Assembly (NCBI GenBank): GCA_001803205.1
Contig: MHBE01000055.1
Location: forward strand, 1 to 61,641
Length of the DNA: 61,641 bases
Source of the DNA: Lentisphaerae bacterium GWF2_38_69
Lineage (GTDB): Bacteria > Verrucomicrobiota > Lentisphaeria > Victivallales > GWF2-38-69
Direction of reading: 5' to 3'
A model generated the notes under the pieces. The model was not told the origin of the DNA. It saw only the letters and a program-made list of their open reading frames with translations, and did not search any database. Position 1 is the first letter of the stretch. Each line of letters opens with the position of its first letter. The position numbers were made by a program, and so were the translations under genes. Of this stretch, positions 17,938 to 26,990 are shown piece by piece.

Positions 17938-18423
17938 ATGAGAAGAGCATTATTTCCTGGGAGCTTTGATCCTATCACATATGGGCATTTGGATGTTATA
18001 GAAAGGGCTTCAAAACTTTTTGATAAACTTATTATTGGCGTTGCGCTGAATGAGGACAAGCATTCACTTTTCACGATCCCTGAAAGAAAGAAGTTTATAG
18101 AACTTGCCTGTAAAGAAAAAAAAATTGGGAATATTGAAATAATAAATTTTGAAGGGCTCCTTGTCACTGCAGTAAAGGAACTTAAGATTGATGCTGTAGT
18201 CAGAGGGCTGAGAGCCGTTTCAGACTTTGAGTTTGAACTCCAAATGGCACTCATGAATAGAGAAATAGAGAAAGCATGTGAAACAATATTTATGATGCCA
18301 AGCCCAGATTATTCCTTCGTAAGTTCACGCATAATCAAAGAAGTAGCAAGATTGGGCGGCAATATTTCTTCGTTTGTACCTTCTATAGTTAGTAAAGCAC
18401 TTGCAGAAAAAAAACAATTATAA
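17938..18423 (+). CDS. coaD: Phosphopantetheine adenylyltransferase
   Basis: Fourth step of coenzyme A synthesis, making dephospho-CoA from 4'-phosphopantetheine and ATP. 161 residues, normal length. The nucleotidyltransferase motif TYGH lies in FPGSFDPITYGHLDVIERA; RGLRAVSDFEFELQMALMNR and YSFVSSRIIKEVARLGG are conserved CoaD blocks. It sits in the rsmD-coaD-yceD-rpmF-plsX-fabH run linking CoA and fatty-acid synthesis. Confidence 0.96.
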   Translation: MRRALFPGSFDPITYGHLDVIERASKLFDKLIIGVALNEDKHSLFTIPERKKFIELACKEKKIGNIEIINFEGLLVTAVKELKIDAVVRGLRAVSDFEFELQMALMNREIEKACETIFMMPSPDYSFVSSRIIKEVARLGGNISSFVPSIVSKALAEKKQL

Positions 18424-18432
18424 TCTATTGAT

Positions 18433-18897
18433 ATGATAAAAATTTTTACATCTCGGATTACTTATGATGGTATTATTGTTGAAGGAGAAGAGCCCTCTGA
18501 GATTTTTGAACTAGACAACGAAAGAGGCCTTATTGCAGCAAGTCCACTTAAATACAAACTTAAAATTACTCCAATAAATGGCGGCTATCTTGCTACTGGA
18601 AGTGCCGAAGCAATATTTGAGCTAATTTGTGATAAATGTCTTGCTCATTTTAAAGAAAGAGTTAAAAATTCTGATATATGTCATTTATATGAAAATTATC
18701 ATGCTTCTGAACTTGACTTGACAGAAGATATACGCGAAGATATTTTAATTCTTTTGCCGCATAGATTCATGTGTTCGGAATCCTGTAAAGGAATCTGTTT
18801 CAAATGCGGCACTAATTTGAATATCAAACAGTGTTCATGCCACGATACTGAAAAACCAGATTCAGTCTGGAATGAGCTAAACAACTTGAAAATTTAA
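18433..18897 (+). CDS. yceD: DUF177 family protein (YceD-like)
   Basis: 154 residues. The family sits directly upstream of rpmF in most bacteria, as here, and is linked to 23S rRNA/L32 expression. CDKCLAHFKERV (residues ~68-79) and the C-terminal CSESCKGICFKCGTNLN with later CSC carry the DUF177 cysteine pairs, probably binding zinc. The biochemical role is not firmly known. Ten bases separate it from coaD and 21 from rpmF. Confidence 0.88.
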   Translation: MIKIFTSRITYDGIIVEGEEPSEIFELDNERGLIAASPLKYKLKITPINGGYLATGSAEAIFELICDKCLAHFKERVKNSDICHLYENYHASELDLTEDIREDILILLPHRFMCSESCKGICFKCGTNLNIKQCSCHDTEKPDSVWNELNNLKI

Positions 18898-18918
18898 AAT
18901 TTTGCTCAGGAGAAAAAA

Positions 18919-19098
18919 ATGGGTGTACCAAAAAGAAAAACTTCCAAGATGAAGAAAAAATTTCGTCAAGGAGCAAACCGTTACGAAGGAATTGAAGTAG
19001 GAATCTGCACATCGTGCAAAGCTCCTGTTCTTCCACATAAAGCCTGCTCTTCATGCGGTAATTATAATGGAAAACAAGTAATCACTATAAAGGAATAG
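18919..19098 (+). CDS. rpmF: 50S ribosomal protein L32
   Basis: 59 residues starting MGVPKRKTSKMKKKFRQG, the L32 signature. CTSC and CSSC form the C4 zinc site, so this is the zinc-binding (C+) paralogue type. AGGAG at 18908-18912 is an appropriate ribosome binding site for the ATG at 18919. It lies between yceD and plsX, as in many bacteria. Confidence 0.95.
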   Translation: MGVPKRKTSKMKKKFRQGANRYEGIEVGICTSCKAPVLPHKACSSCGNYNGKQVITIKE

Positions 19099-19103
19099 TT
19101 TTG

Positions 19104-20126
19104 GTGAAAATAGCCATTGATGCAATGGGAGGCGATTATGCTCCTTTATCTGTTCTTGAAGGAACAGCAGAGGCCTTGAGCTGCTATGATGGCTTTAATG
19201 TAATCCTTGTCGGCAACCTTCCTGAAATGAAACCAATAGTTGAGAAGTTGGGTCTTGATAGAAATCCAAGGGTTGAGTTCGCGCACGCTGAGCAGGTAGT
19301 AAAAATGGATGAGTCTTCTGTAGTAGCTATCAGAGCTAAGAAGGATTCCTCCATAACTGTCGCTGCCACTCTAGTGGGAAAAGGTAAAGCTGATGCTCTT
19401 GTTACAGTAGGCCACACTGGAGCTGCTGTAACGGCTACTATTGTCAGAATGAGAACTCTACCTGGGGTTGAAAGACCGGCAATAGCTGTTTTAATGCCTT
19501 CCAAAGACAGAAAAGTAGTTATGCTTGATGCAGGCGCGACTGTTGATTGCAAACCCGAGCATCTTGCTCAGTTTGCCGTAATGGGATCTATATATTCGAG
19601 GCTTATTTTGGGAATTGAGAATCCTTCGATTGGAATTATGAGTAATGGAGATGAAGATATTAAGGGCACAGATCTAACTAAGGGAGCTTTTAAATTAATT
19701 TCAAAAATGCCTGTAAATTTTATGGGGAATATCGAAGGCAGTGATATCTTTAACGATGTTGTAGATGTGGTAGTTTGTGATGGTTTTGTAGGAAACGCAA
19801 TATTAAAATCGTGTGAAGGCATATCTAAATCTGCCATGCACTGGCTTAAAACAGCTTTCACTAAAAACCCATTCAGATTGACTACTGCAATTCTGGCGCA
19901 GGGAGCATTTCAGGAACTAAAGGAAATGAGTAGCGGGGAAGAATATGGAGGAGCGCCTCTTTTGGGAATAAATGGCATTGTCATAAAAGGACATGGGTCT
20001 TCGTCTCCACGAGCCGTGAGAAATGCTATACGCGTAGCAGCAGACCTCGTCACAAAACGAATGAATGAACAAATTCTTGCAAAACTTCAAGAATCTAACG
20101 CTTTACTAAAAACAACAACTAAGTAG
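19104..20126 (+). CDS. plsX: Phosphate acyltransferase PlsX
   Basis: Makes acyl-phosphate from acyl-ACP for phospholipid synthesis, acting at the membrane surface. About 340 residues. KIAIDAMGGDYAP at the N-terminus is diagnostic; VTVGHTGAAVTA and EEYGGAPLLGINGIVIKGHG are further PlsX blocks. The start is either GTG at 19104 or the TTG just before it; GTG is better spaced from AAAGGA. Followed by fabH after 12 bases. Confidence 0.95.
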   Translation: MKIAIDAMGGDYAPLSVLEGTAEALSCYDGFNVILVGNLPEMKPIVEKLGLDRNPRVEFAHAEQVVKMDESSVVAIRAKKDSSITVAATLVGKGKADALVTVGHTGAAVTATIVRMRTLPGVERPAIAVLMPSKDRKVVMLDAGATVDCKPEHLAQFAVMGSIYSRLILGIENPSIGIMSNGDEDIKGTDLTKGAFKLISKMPVNFMGNIEGSDIFNDVVDVVVCDGFVGNAILKSCEGISKSAMHWLKTAFTKNPFRLTTAILAQGAFQELKEMSSGEEYGGAPLLGINGIVIKGHGSSSPRAVRNAIRVAADLVTKRMNEQILAKLQESNALLKTTTK

Positions 20127-20138
20127 CGTGGTATAAAC

Positions 20139-21125
20139 ATGGGCATCAGAATAACTGGCATTGGTTCATACGCTCCTGATAGGATTTTAACTAATCAAGA
20201 TCTTGAAAAGATGGTTGAAACAAGCGATGACTGGATAACCACAAGAACTGGCATCAAGGAAAGAAGAATAGCCAAAGATGATGAAACTACTTCAGATATG
20301 GGGACAAACGCCGCGCGAAAAGCGATGGAAATGGCGGGCGTGGCTCCTGATGAGATAGATTTAATTGTCTTTGCAACAATCACCGCAGATACAAGACTCC
20401 CAAGCGCTGCCTGTCACACACAAAGAAAATTAAACATACGTTCGTCTGCTGCCTGTTTTGATTTCCAGGCTGCCTGTTCCGGCACAGTATATGGCATTGA
20501 AATTGTCACAGCAATGATGAAATGCAGCCGCAGCTACAAAAAAGCAATTCTCATAGGATGTGAAAGATTAAGTTCTGTTACAGATTGGACTGATAGAAAT
20601 TCTTGTGTCCTCTTTGGGGACGGAGCCGCCTCATTTGTATTTGAGAAAACTAAAGAACCAGGAGATACCCTTTTGTCCAGTATTATAAAAGCTGACGGAG
20701 CCGAATCTGAAATTCTTTGTATCCCTGGCGGAGGAACACAAACTCCTATAACTCCCGAAAATTATGATAAAAAACTACAGTTTTTAAAAATGGAAGGCAA
20801 TAAAGTCTTCAAGCTTGCAGTTAACGCTATGGTAAATACTTCTAATGAAGCAATTGACCTGGCAAGACTTAAATCTTCTGATATTAACTGGCTTATACCT
20901 CATCAGGCAAATATGCGTATCATTAATGCAATTGGTACAAGATTGGGAATTTCTAATGATAGAGTTATTACAAACCTTTCTAAATACGGAAATACATCAG
21001 CCGCTTCGATTGGAATTGCACTTGATGAAGCTGTCCGATCCGGAAAAGTCAAAAAAGGAGATTTACTGCTTCTTACAGCTTTTGGAGGCGGAATGACATG
21101 GGGTTCCTCGATTCTTAGATGGTAA
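20139..21125 (+). CDS. fabH: 3-oxoacyl-ACP synthase III (KAS III)
   Basis: Starts fatty-acid chains by condensing acetyl-CoA with malonyl-ACP. 328 residues. The catalytic triad is visible: Cys113 in FQAACSGTVYGIEI, His in WLIPHQANMRI and Asn in LSKYGNTSAASIGIAL. The TRTGIKERRIA segment near residue 40 is the CoA-binding region. It completes the plsX-fabH pair. Confidence 0.96.
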   Translation: MGIRITGIGSYAPDRILTNQDLEKMVETSDDWITTRTGIKERRIAKDDETTSDMGTNAARKAMEMAGVAPDEIDLIVFATITADTRLPSAACHTQRKLNIRSSAACFDFQAACSGTVYGIEIVTAMMKCSRSYKKAILIGCERLSSVTDWTDRNSCVLFGDGAASFVFEKTKEPGDTLLSSIIKADGAESEILCIPGGGTQTPITPENYDKKLQFLKMEGNKVFKLAVNAMVNTSNEAIDLARLKSSDINWLIPHQANMRIINAIGTRLGISNDRVITNLSKYGNTSAASIGIALDEAVRSGKVKKGDLLLLTAFGGGMTWGSSILRW

Positions 21126-21147
21126 TAATCTGATTGAGGAATATCCA

Positions 21148-22161
21148 GTGAAGATTTCCAAATTGAAAATAATGTCCAACTTGGCATTAATAGTATTTGG
21201 CTGTCTCTCTATTTTTATTTTAAACTCCTGTTCAAAAGAGAATAAAGCACCTCAACCTCCTCATCTAAAGGCTCAGCTTGTTTACGAACTTTTTTCTGCG
21301 CTCAGGCAAAAAAACTATGAAATAGCCCTTGATAGAATAGACAGACTTAGGGAAATTGATCCTAATGATGTCCCACTTCAATCATTACAATCGAATGTAC
21401 AAAACAATTTTGTCATGCAAAAAGCCCAGGAACTACTTGATAAAGGTGATGTAGATGGAGCAATTAATTCAATAAATGACTTTGCAACTGTCAATGGGCA
21501 AACTAATGAATTAAGAGATGCGCTAGCCGAATTAAATGTTCTTAAAGATATTAAAACGCTAATTAACAATGCTGCTAAAGATACCAATAATATAAACTTG
21601 ACAACTCACTCCCCGAAAAATCTTTCAAGAGACGATCTTATTGGTCTGGAAGATCTAAAAGCTGATATAGACATCTCATGGATAAAAGACAATAAAGATG
21701 TTGATACATTGATAGCTATTCTCGAAACAGAAAATCCATTGGATTCGTTAGTCTCCTATTATAAAGAATCAATGTCAGGCGAATGGCAGAATCTGGATAT
21801 TGTTTCTTATTATCTTAATACTAATGCTGAATTCCTTGTTTTCAGAATATTAGCTGATTCGTCTTTTGAATTAAAAAACAAGCAATTAATTAAAAAAATA
21901 GCTTCTTACGAAGCAAACAACTATCGCGATATGTTAGCTAAAGCCATTATTTTAAACTTTATGAATGATGCAGATAAATCAAATACAATCCTCGAAACCA
22001 TGAAAGAGCAGCTTGATTTATCTGATGAAATTTATAAATCCTGGTTTGCATTTACACCTAAAAACAATTCTCTCGATAATCTTAATCCGCTTGCAACAAT
22101 TCCGTTCTTCATTTATTGTAATCGAAATGCTTATATTAACCCCATTAATAATAATAAATAA
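21148..22161 (+). CDS. Predicted lipoprotein with helical repeats, function unknown
   Basis: 337 residues from a GTG start with TGAGGA upstream. An N-terminal hydrophobic segment ends in a lipobox, ILNSC, so it should be lipidated and periplasm-facing. The mature part is helical: residues ~45-110 look like a TPR-type helical pair (LRQKNYEIALDRIDRLREID). No enzyme motif seen. It lies 11 bases before a parvulin chaperone gene, so the two probably act together in the envelope. Confidence 0.65.
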   Translation: MKISKLKIMSNLALIVFGCLSIFILNSCSKENKAPQPPHLKAQLVYELFSALRQKNYEIALDRIDRLREIDPNDVPLQSLQSNVQNNFVMQKAQELLDKGDVDGAINSINDFATVNGQTNELRDALAELNVLKDIKTLINNAAKDTNNINLTTHSPKNLSRDDLIGLEDLKADIDISWIKDNKDVDTLIAILETENPLDSLVSYYKESMSGEWQNLDIVSYYLNTNAEFLVFRILADSSFELKNKQLIKKIASYEANNYRDMLAKAIILNFMNDADKSNTILETMKEQLDLSDEIYKSWFAFTPKNNSLDNLNPLATIPFFIYCNRNAYINPINNNK

Positions 22162-22172
22162 GGAAAATGAGG

Positions 22173-23273
22173 ATGAATAAAAGAATCAAACAACTTGCAT
22201 CTCTGAGCTGTTTTGTGTTTGCAGTATCAGCATTCGCAGATACTCCCTCCACCGCAACTGCCGCTCCAGCTAATGTACAAAACCAGGTTCAACCTGCTGG
22301 GGAGCAAATGGAAATGCCCAAAACGCCTGAAGTAGATCCTAAAACATGGGACTTTATTCCAGAAGTTGTTGCTACAATAGGCGATTCAAAAATCACTAAA
22401 GACGAACTAGTAAGAATTCTTAATCCTCAGGTTAAGATGATGCTCATGATGGGGCAGAAACCTGAAGAAAAACAATATAAAGACCTTGCTGCCAACATGG
22501 CTGGCGAACTTGTTAAAGCCCGTATCCTTGAAAGCATGGCCGCTGAAGCAGGATACAAAGTTACACCTGAACTTGAAAATGAAGTTTACAATAAATTTAT
22601 TGAAAACATGAAGAAACAGATGCCTCCTGGTTCAGATAAAGACTTCAATTTCGAGGACATTGTAAAACAGCAAGGGTTCACTCTCGCAGAAGTTAAAAAA
22701 CAAATGGCAGAAGGTCAGGCTATTCAAAACTTCGTAGAAGCTAAAATTATGCCATCTGTTACAATCACAGACACTGATGTTAAAGATTTCTATAATGCCA
22801 ATAAAGATAAATACTTCAAAAAGCCTGAAACTATCACTGCTTCACATATTCTTATTAGGCCAAAAGATGACACAGAAGCTTCCTGGACTGCAGCGAAAAC
22901 ACAAGCTGAAGAAATTTATAAAGAACTTCAGAACGGAGCAAACTTCGAACAGTTAGCAGACAAATATAATGAAGGACCAAAAAATGGCGGGCAACTAGGT
23001 TCTTTTGCTAAAGGGCAAATGGTACCTGAATTTGAAGCTGCTGCCTGGAAACTTGCAAATAATGGCATGAAAGGATATGAACTTGTTAAAACCCAATTTG
23101 GCTGGCACATTATAAAAGTAACTGGTTTCGATAAAGGCGGATTTATTCCCCTTGATGATAAACTCACTGAGCAGATTAAACAGAAACTCCAGCAGGATGG
23201 GGTCTTCAAGAAAGTTAATGAACTAATTGATGAGCAGATGAAAAAGGTTAATCCTGTTATTAATCTTAAGTAA
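22173..23273 (+). CDS. Periplasmic parvulin-type peptidyl-prolyl isomerase (SurA/PrsA family)
   Basis: 366 residues from ATG 22173, preceded by GAGG; an ATG six bases earlier has poor spacing. A signal peptide covers residues 1-23 (cleavage near AFA). A helical chaperone region (~55-200) leads into one rotamase domain from about residue 222 with ITASHILIRPK, a GQLGSFAKGQMVPEFEAAAW block and FGWHIIKVTG. It probably folds outer-membrane or secreted proteins. A single parvulin domain makes it closer to PrsA/PpiD-like SurA_N proteins than to two-domain SurA. Confidence 0.9.
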   Translation: MNKRIKQLASLSCFVFAVSAFADTPSTATAAPANVQNQVQPAGEQMEMPKTPEVDPKTWDFIPEVVATIGDSKITKDELVRILNPQVKMMLMMGQKPEEKQYKDLAANMAGELVKARILESMAAEAGYKVTPELENEVYNKFIENMKKQMPPGSDKDFNFEDIVKQQGFTLAEVKKQMAEGQAIQNFVEAKIMPSVTITDTDVKDFYNANKDKYFKKPETITASHILIRPKDDTEASWTAAKTQAEEIYKELQNGANFEQLADKYNEGPKNGGQLGSFAKGQMVPEFEAAAWKLANNGMKGYELVKTQFGWHIIKVTGFDKGGFIPLDDKLTEQIKQKLQQDGVFKKVNELIDEQMKKVNPVINLK

Positions 23274-23292
23274 TTTTAAGATTCTTTTACTG

Positions 23293-23317
23293 AGGCCGGC
23301 GAAAGCTGGCCTTTTTT
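23293..23317 (+). terminator. Rho-independent terminator after the parvulin gene
   Basis: Stem AGGCCGGC / GCTGGCCT (8 bp with one G-T pair), GAAA tetraloop at 23301-23304, then a T-run. It closes the plus-strand run that begins at mazG, just before the convergent rodA. Confidence 0.9.
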
Positions 23318-23323
23318 GTTGTG

Positions 23324-24496
23324 TCAGAATTCAGAATTACTGCTGCGCATATAAATTGATTGCATAATGCCCAGACAAATCATGGCTGTAATCATAAATG
23401 AACCTCCGTAGCTAATAAGAGGTAAAGGTATTCCAGTTATTGGCATAAGTCTGATATTCATGCCGATATTTATGAAAAAATGTTCAAAAAAAAGAACTGC
23501 AGAACCAGCTGCGAAATAGCATCCGAATTTATCTTTTGCTATAAATGCCGTTCGAATCATAGAAAATATCAGAATCATATACATAAGTATCATTGAAATA
23601 GCGCCAATAAATCCTGACTCTTCAGCTATTACAGAAAAAATCAGATCTGAATTTGAAACGCTTTTAGGAAGAAATCCCAACATATTTTGTGTCCCGTTTA
23701 AAAGTCCTTTCCCCGCGACACCCCCGCTTCCTACAGAAAGAAGGGTCTGCCTGCTAGTCCATCCCTGATTCATCGGATCTCTTTCAGGATCAAGGAATAC
23801 TAATATCCTTTCTTTTTGATAGTCATGAAGAAAAGGATAAATTGATGGAATAAAAATGCTTAAGGATATTAGTACTATCAATATCCATTTCCAGCTTATT
23901 CTTGCACAGAAAAGTATTACTCCAAAAATACCTATAAAGGTCAAAGAACTGCCGAGATCCGGTTCCTTTAAAACAAGCAGAAAAGGAATTACCATTAGAC
24001 TGAAGAGATAAAATATATGAGATATTTTATTAACTTTAAACCAATCAAATGAAGCTATGTAGGAAAGAAGAAGAAGAGTAGCTATTTTAGCAAATTCAGA
24101 AGGTTGAACCCTTATGGGGCCAATATCGAGCCATCTTCTGGCACCATAAACTTTTATGCCTATAAAAAAGATCAATATCAAAAGGATTATTGTAAAAACA
24201 TACAATACAGGTGATACAAGAGCTGCAAGATTATAATTGGAATAACTTAAAATAAGCCATACTGCGAAGCCGATTAAGGCCCATATAATCTGTTTTTCCC
24301 AGGCAGTAGTCATAGCGCCTCCTACTTGTTGACCGGCGCTATAAATAAACGATATTCCAAATGAAATCAGACAAAGCACTGATATCAATTGAATAAAATC
24401 AAGACGAAATAATTGATGTTTGAGATTTCTTGCACAGCCAATAATTGTTGAAACTTCACGGTCTTCTTTGGAGTTTAACTGGAAGATATGTTTCAT
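23324..24496 (-). CDS. rodA: Rod shape-determining protein RodA (SEDS peptidoglycan polymerase)
   Basis: 390 residues with about ten membrane segments. Conserved SEDS motifs: ARRWLDIGPIRVQPSEFAK, the GSGGVAGKGLLNGTQNMLGF loop region, and FSVIAEESGFIGA, then GIPLPLISYGGSFM near the C-terminus. The sequence around the loop and the size favour RodA over FtsW. It would polymerise glycan strands with a class B PBP at the inner membrane. Usual partners mreBCD and pbp2 are not in the window; a RodZ-like gene is 5 kb away. Confidence 0.88.
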   Translation of the reverse strand: MKHIFQLNSKEDREVSTIIGCARNLKHQLFRLDFIQLISVLCLISFGISFIYSAGQQVGGAMTTAWEKQIIWALIGFAVWLILSYSNYNLAALVSPVLYVFTIILLILIFFIGIKVYGARRWLDIGPIRVQPSEFAKIATLLLLSYIASFDWFKVNKISHIFYLFSLMVIPFLLVLKEPDLGSSLTFIGIFGVILFCARISWKWILIVLISLSIFIPSIYPFLHDYQKERILVFLDPERDPMNQGWTSRQTLLSVGSGGVAGKGLLNGTQNMLGFLPKSVSNSDLIFSVIAEESGFIGAISMILMYMILIFSMIRTAFIAKDKFGCYFAAGSAVLFFEHFFINIGMNIRLMPITGIPLPLISYGGSFMITAMICLGIMQSIYMRSSNSEF

Positions 24497-24503
24497 TTAC
24501 TGT

Positions 24504-25100
24504 TTAGATTGCAAACCTCAGTTCAATCAGATTTTCTCTTAATTTATAAAGTCTGAATAGGTAATTCTCTATTTTTTCGGAGCCTATATCACCATGCATT
24601 TTTCCCAATATTCCTACAAGTACATTTAGCATAGCTAATTCACTCTTCAGAATAGCTTTTTTTAATTCTGGAAATTCATCTTTATTAAGCTGAAGAAAAT
24701 CCATATAAAGGGACATGGCTCTTCCGGAAACCATGAGCCAGGAAAGCATAGACTGATAATTGAGATTTGTTGAAAAACCTGCGTCCATACATAAATCAGT
24801 TGATATTTTCCCAATATCAAAATAAAAAGCTGATGCTGAAGTTTTATTAATCAGATCATATCCGGAATAATCTAATTCATTTTCTTCTTCAAAAAAATAT
24901 TCGCTGATCTCTTCTCGAATATTAAACTCCTCTTCACTCATTTTCTTACTCTTTAGGCCTGCATAGATAAGATCATCCTCATTAGGTAAATCTAGATGTT
25001 TTTCCAGTTCTTCGAAATAAGCATTAAGATTATTCTCTTCCTTGCTCAGCTGGGCGACCCAGTCAAACTCTGTCCAAAGTTTGTATTTACTGATATCCAT
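24504..25100 (-). CDS. Hypothetical helical protein between rsfS and rodA
   Basis: 198 residues, acidic, mostly helical by composition, no signal peptide or membrane segment. I recognise no domain. It starts 32 bases after rsfS and ends 7 bases before the rodA start, so the three are almost certainly one transcript. A cytosolic role linked to growth or cell shape is suggested only by position. Confidence 0.65.
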   Translation of the reverse strand: MDISKYKLWTEFDWVAQLSKEENNLNAYFEELEKHLDLPNEDDLIYAGLKSKKMSEEEFNIREEISEYFFEEENELDYSGYDLINKTSASAFYFDIGKISTDLCMDAGFSTNLNYQSMLSWLMVSGRAMSLYMDFLQLNKDEFPELKKAILKSELAMLNVLVGILGKMHGDIGSEKIENYLFRLYKLRENLIELRFAI

Positions 25101-25132
25101 ATCAAGTATAAAATCCCAAAAGAGCCAATTTT

Positions 25133-25522
25133 TTATCTTTGAACTCTTTTTTCATTTAGAAGTTTTTCAATTTTTTCGGCATCAGACCAGAGGTTTTCAA
25201 GATTATATTTTTCTCTTGATTCTCTGCTGAAAATGTGAACCATCACATTGCCAAAATCTATTACAACCCATTCTGATTCTTTAGCGCCATCTATCGCAAC
25301 AGGTTTGATATTAAATTGTTCTCTGCTTTTCCTCTGAATCCATTCAGATATGGCTCCTAGATGAGGAGCGGAAGTTCCGCTACATATGACAAAAATTTCG
25401 GAAACAGAACTTATTTCGCCCAATTTTATAACAACGACTTCCTCAGCTTTCCTATCTTCAGCAATTAATGCACAGAAATTAGCAAGCTCTTCAGAAGTTG
25501 GAGGTTTAGTGTTGTCAAACAT
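25133..25522 (-). CDS. rsfS: Ribosomal silencing factor RsfS
   Basis: 129 residues. Binds L14 on the 50S subunit and blocks subunit joining when nutrients fall. Conserved features: the segment VVIKLGEISSVSEIFVICSG, then WVVIDFGNVMVHIFSRESREKYNLENLW, of which the VMVHIF and YNLE-LW parts are diagnostic. A good promoter lies about 55 bases upstream. Confidence 0.93.
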   Translation of the reverse strand: MFDNTKPPTSEELANFCALIAEDRKAEEVVVIKLGEISSVSEIFVICSGTSAPHLGAISEWIQRKSREQFNIKPVAIDGAKESEWVVIDFGNVMVHIFSRESREKYNLENLWSDAEKIEKLLNEKRVQR

Positions 25523-25575
25523 TAATGCTCCTTTGCATTTGAAATTAATATTATTATCAAACTACTCTTAAAGTA

Positions 25576-25606
25576 ATTATAGTGTCAGATGCTAATTGAA
25601 AGTCAA
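25576..25606 (-). promoter_or_regulatory. Putative promoter for rsfS-24504 gene-rodA
   Basis: On the minus strand: TTGACT, 19-base spacer, TATAAT. Both hexamers are strong, but the spacer is long. It lies in the 240-base divergent gap between rsfS and the NDK-domain gene. Confidence 0.45.
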
Positions 25607-25704
25607 TATACAAAATTTGTCAATAAATATGCAAGCTTTCTAAAACTTATTTTGTCTTTTCCTAATTAATCCCTATGACATTTATAAAAACAATTCTTAG
25701 AACT

Positions 25705-25732
25705 TTGCAATCATCGAAGAATACACTAGAAT
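25705..25732 (+). promoter_or_regulatory. Putative promoter for the double NDK-domain gene
   Basis: TTGCAA, 16-base spacer, TAGAAT, 31 bases before the ATG; GAGAGGAT provides the ribosome binding site. Confidence 0.45.
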
Positions 25733-25762
25733 AAGCATAAATTCAAAGAGAGGATATTAATT

Positions 25763-26935
25763 ATGGCAATTGAACTATCATATGTTTTAATCACCCCTTA
25801 TACGATTCAAAAATCAAGGACAGGCGGGATCATAGCAAGGCTTCTTTCAAGAACAGATCTTGAGTTAACCGGTGCTAAAATTTTTGCGCCCAGTCAGGAA
25901 TTCACAGACAACTACTCGGACATAATCAAGGGGACTAATGACAATACATGCTCTCAGGAAGCCCTTAATCTCCTTAGCGATTATGTAAAAGAAAACTTTG
26001 CTCCGCACAAGGGAAGATACCAACGGGTGATAATGCTGCTCTTCAGAGGAGAAAATGCTACAAAAATACTTACTGAGGTAGTTGGACATATCAAGCCTGA
26101 GATCAGAACTGGCGAAACTATCCGTGATACATATTCTGATTATGTGCCCAATAGAGATGGTTCTGTAAGATACTTTGAGCCTGCAGTTATTACCGCGCCC
26201 AACATCCCTGGAACAGATGCTTTCAGGAAAGAAATGCTTTTTCTTGCGAACTATCTTGATTCAACCCCTAACATAATTGACCTGCCTCTTCTTCTTACTG
26301 AAGATGATTCTAACAAAAGAACCCTGGTGATTATCAAACCTGACAACTGGCGCTATCCGAGTTCGAGGCCTGGAAATATAATTGACATGCTCAGCAGAAC
26401 AGGATTAAGGATTGTAGGTTGCAAACTTTACAGAATGTCTCTTGATGAAGCCCTTGAATTTTACGGGCCGGTTAAGAATGCTCTAAGAGAAAAACTAGCC
26501 CCTAAAATTGGGATAAAAGCAAAAGAAATAATAGAAAAAGAACTCAAGATAAAGCTCCAAGAAAATGACAATGAAGTTTTAACTAATTCAGTAGGCATAA
26601 GATTTGCAGATGATCAATTCTCCCAAATAGTTGAGTTTATGTCAGGTCTCAGACCAGGACAGGTTCCTGAATGGCAATCTTCAGATCCTGGCAAAGTTAA
26701 GTGCATGGTACTTATATATCAAGGTGAAAATGCAGTTAATAAAATAAGAGATGTCCTGGGACCTACAGACCCAACAAAGGCTCCAGGCGGAACTATCAGA
26801 AGAGAATTTGGAACTGATGTGATGGTTAATACCGCCCATGCTTCAGATTCTTTTGAAAATGCAAAAAGAGAAATGACTATTATTAAAGCAGATAGAAATA
26901 TTATCGGTGGAATCATTAAGGATTTCTATAAGTAA
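25763..26935 (+). CDS. Tandem nucleoside-diphosphate kinase-domain protein
   Basis: 390 residues, more than twice normal NDK length, with two NDK-like halves. The C-terminal half opens RTLVIIKPDNWRYPSSRPGN and ends with VMVNTAHASDSFENAKREM, where His359 sits at the phosphorylated-histidine position of the NxxHxSDS motif. The N-terminal half opens YVLITPYTIQKSRTGGIIARL, but its equivalent region reads VITAPNIPGTDAFRKEM, with no histidine, so it should be catalytically dead. The C-terminal half has an extra helical insertion (about residues 235-290) before the active site. It may be a pseudo-dimer with one active site or a regulator. Only the fold is sure; dNDP kinase activity is inferred. Confidence 0.8.
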   Translation: MAIELSYVLITPYTIQKSRTGGIIARLLSRTDLELTGAKIFAPSQEFTDNYSDIIKGTNDNTCSQEALNLLSDYVKENFAPHKGRYQRVIMLLFRGENATKILTEVVGHIKPEIRTGETIRDTYSDYVPNRDGSVRYFEPAVITAPNIPGTDAFRKEMLFLANYLDSTPNIIDLPLLLTEDDSNKRTLVIIKPDNWRYPSSRPGNIIDMLSRTGLRIVGCKLYRMSLDEALEFYGPVKNALREKLAPKIGIKAKEIIEKELKIKLQENDNEVLTNSVGIRFADDQFSQIVEFMSGLRPGQVPEWQSSDPGKVKCMVLIYQGENAVNKIRDVLGPTDPTKAPGGTIRREFGTDVMVNTAHASDSFENAKREMTIIKADRNIIGGIIKDFYK

Positions 26936-26990
26936 TTTTCATACTTGCCACACTATGAAAATTTCAAATCCCGGAGCCTCTTTTGAATAA

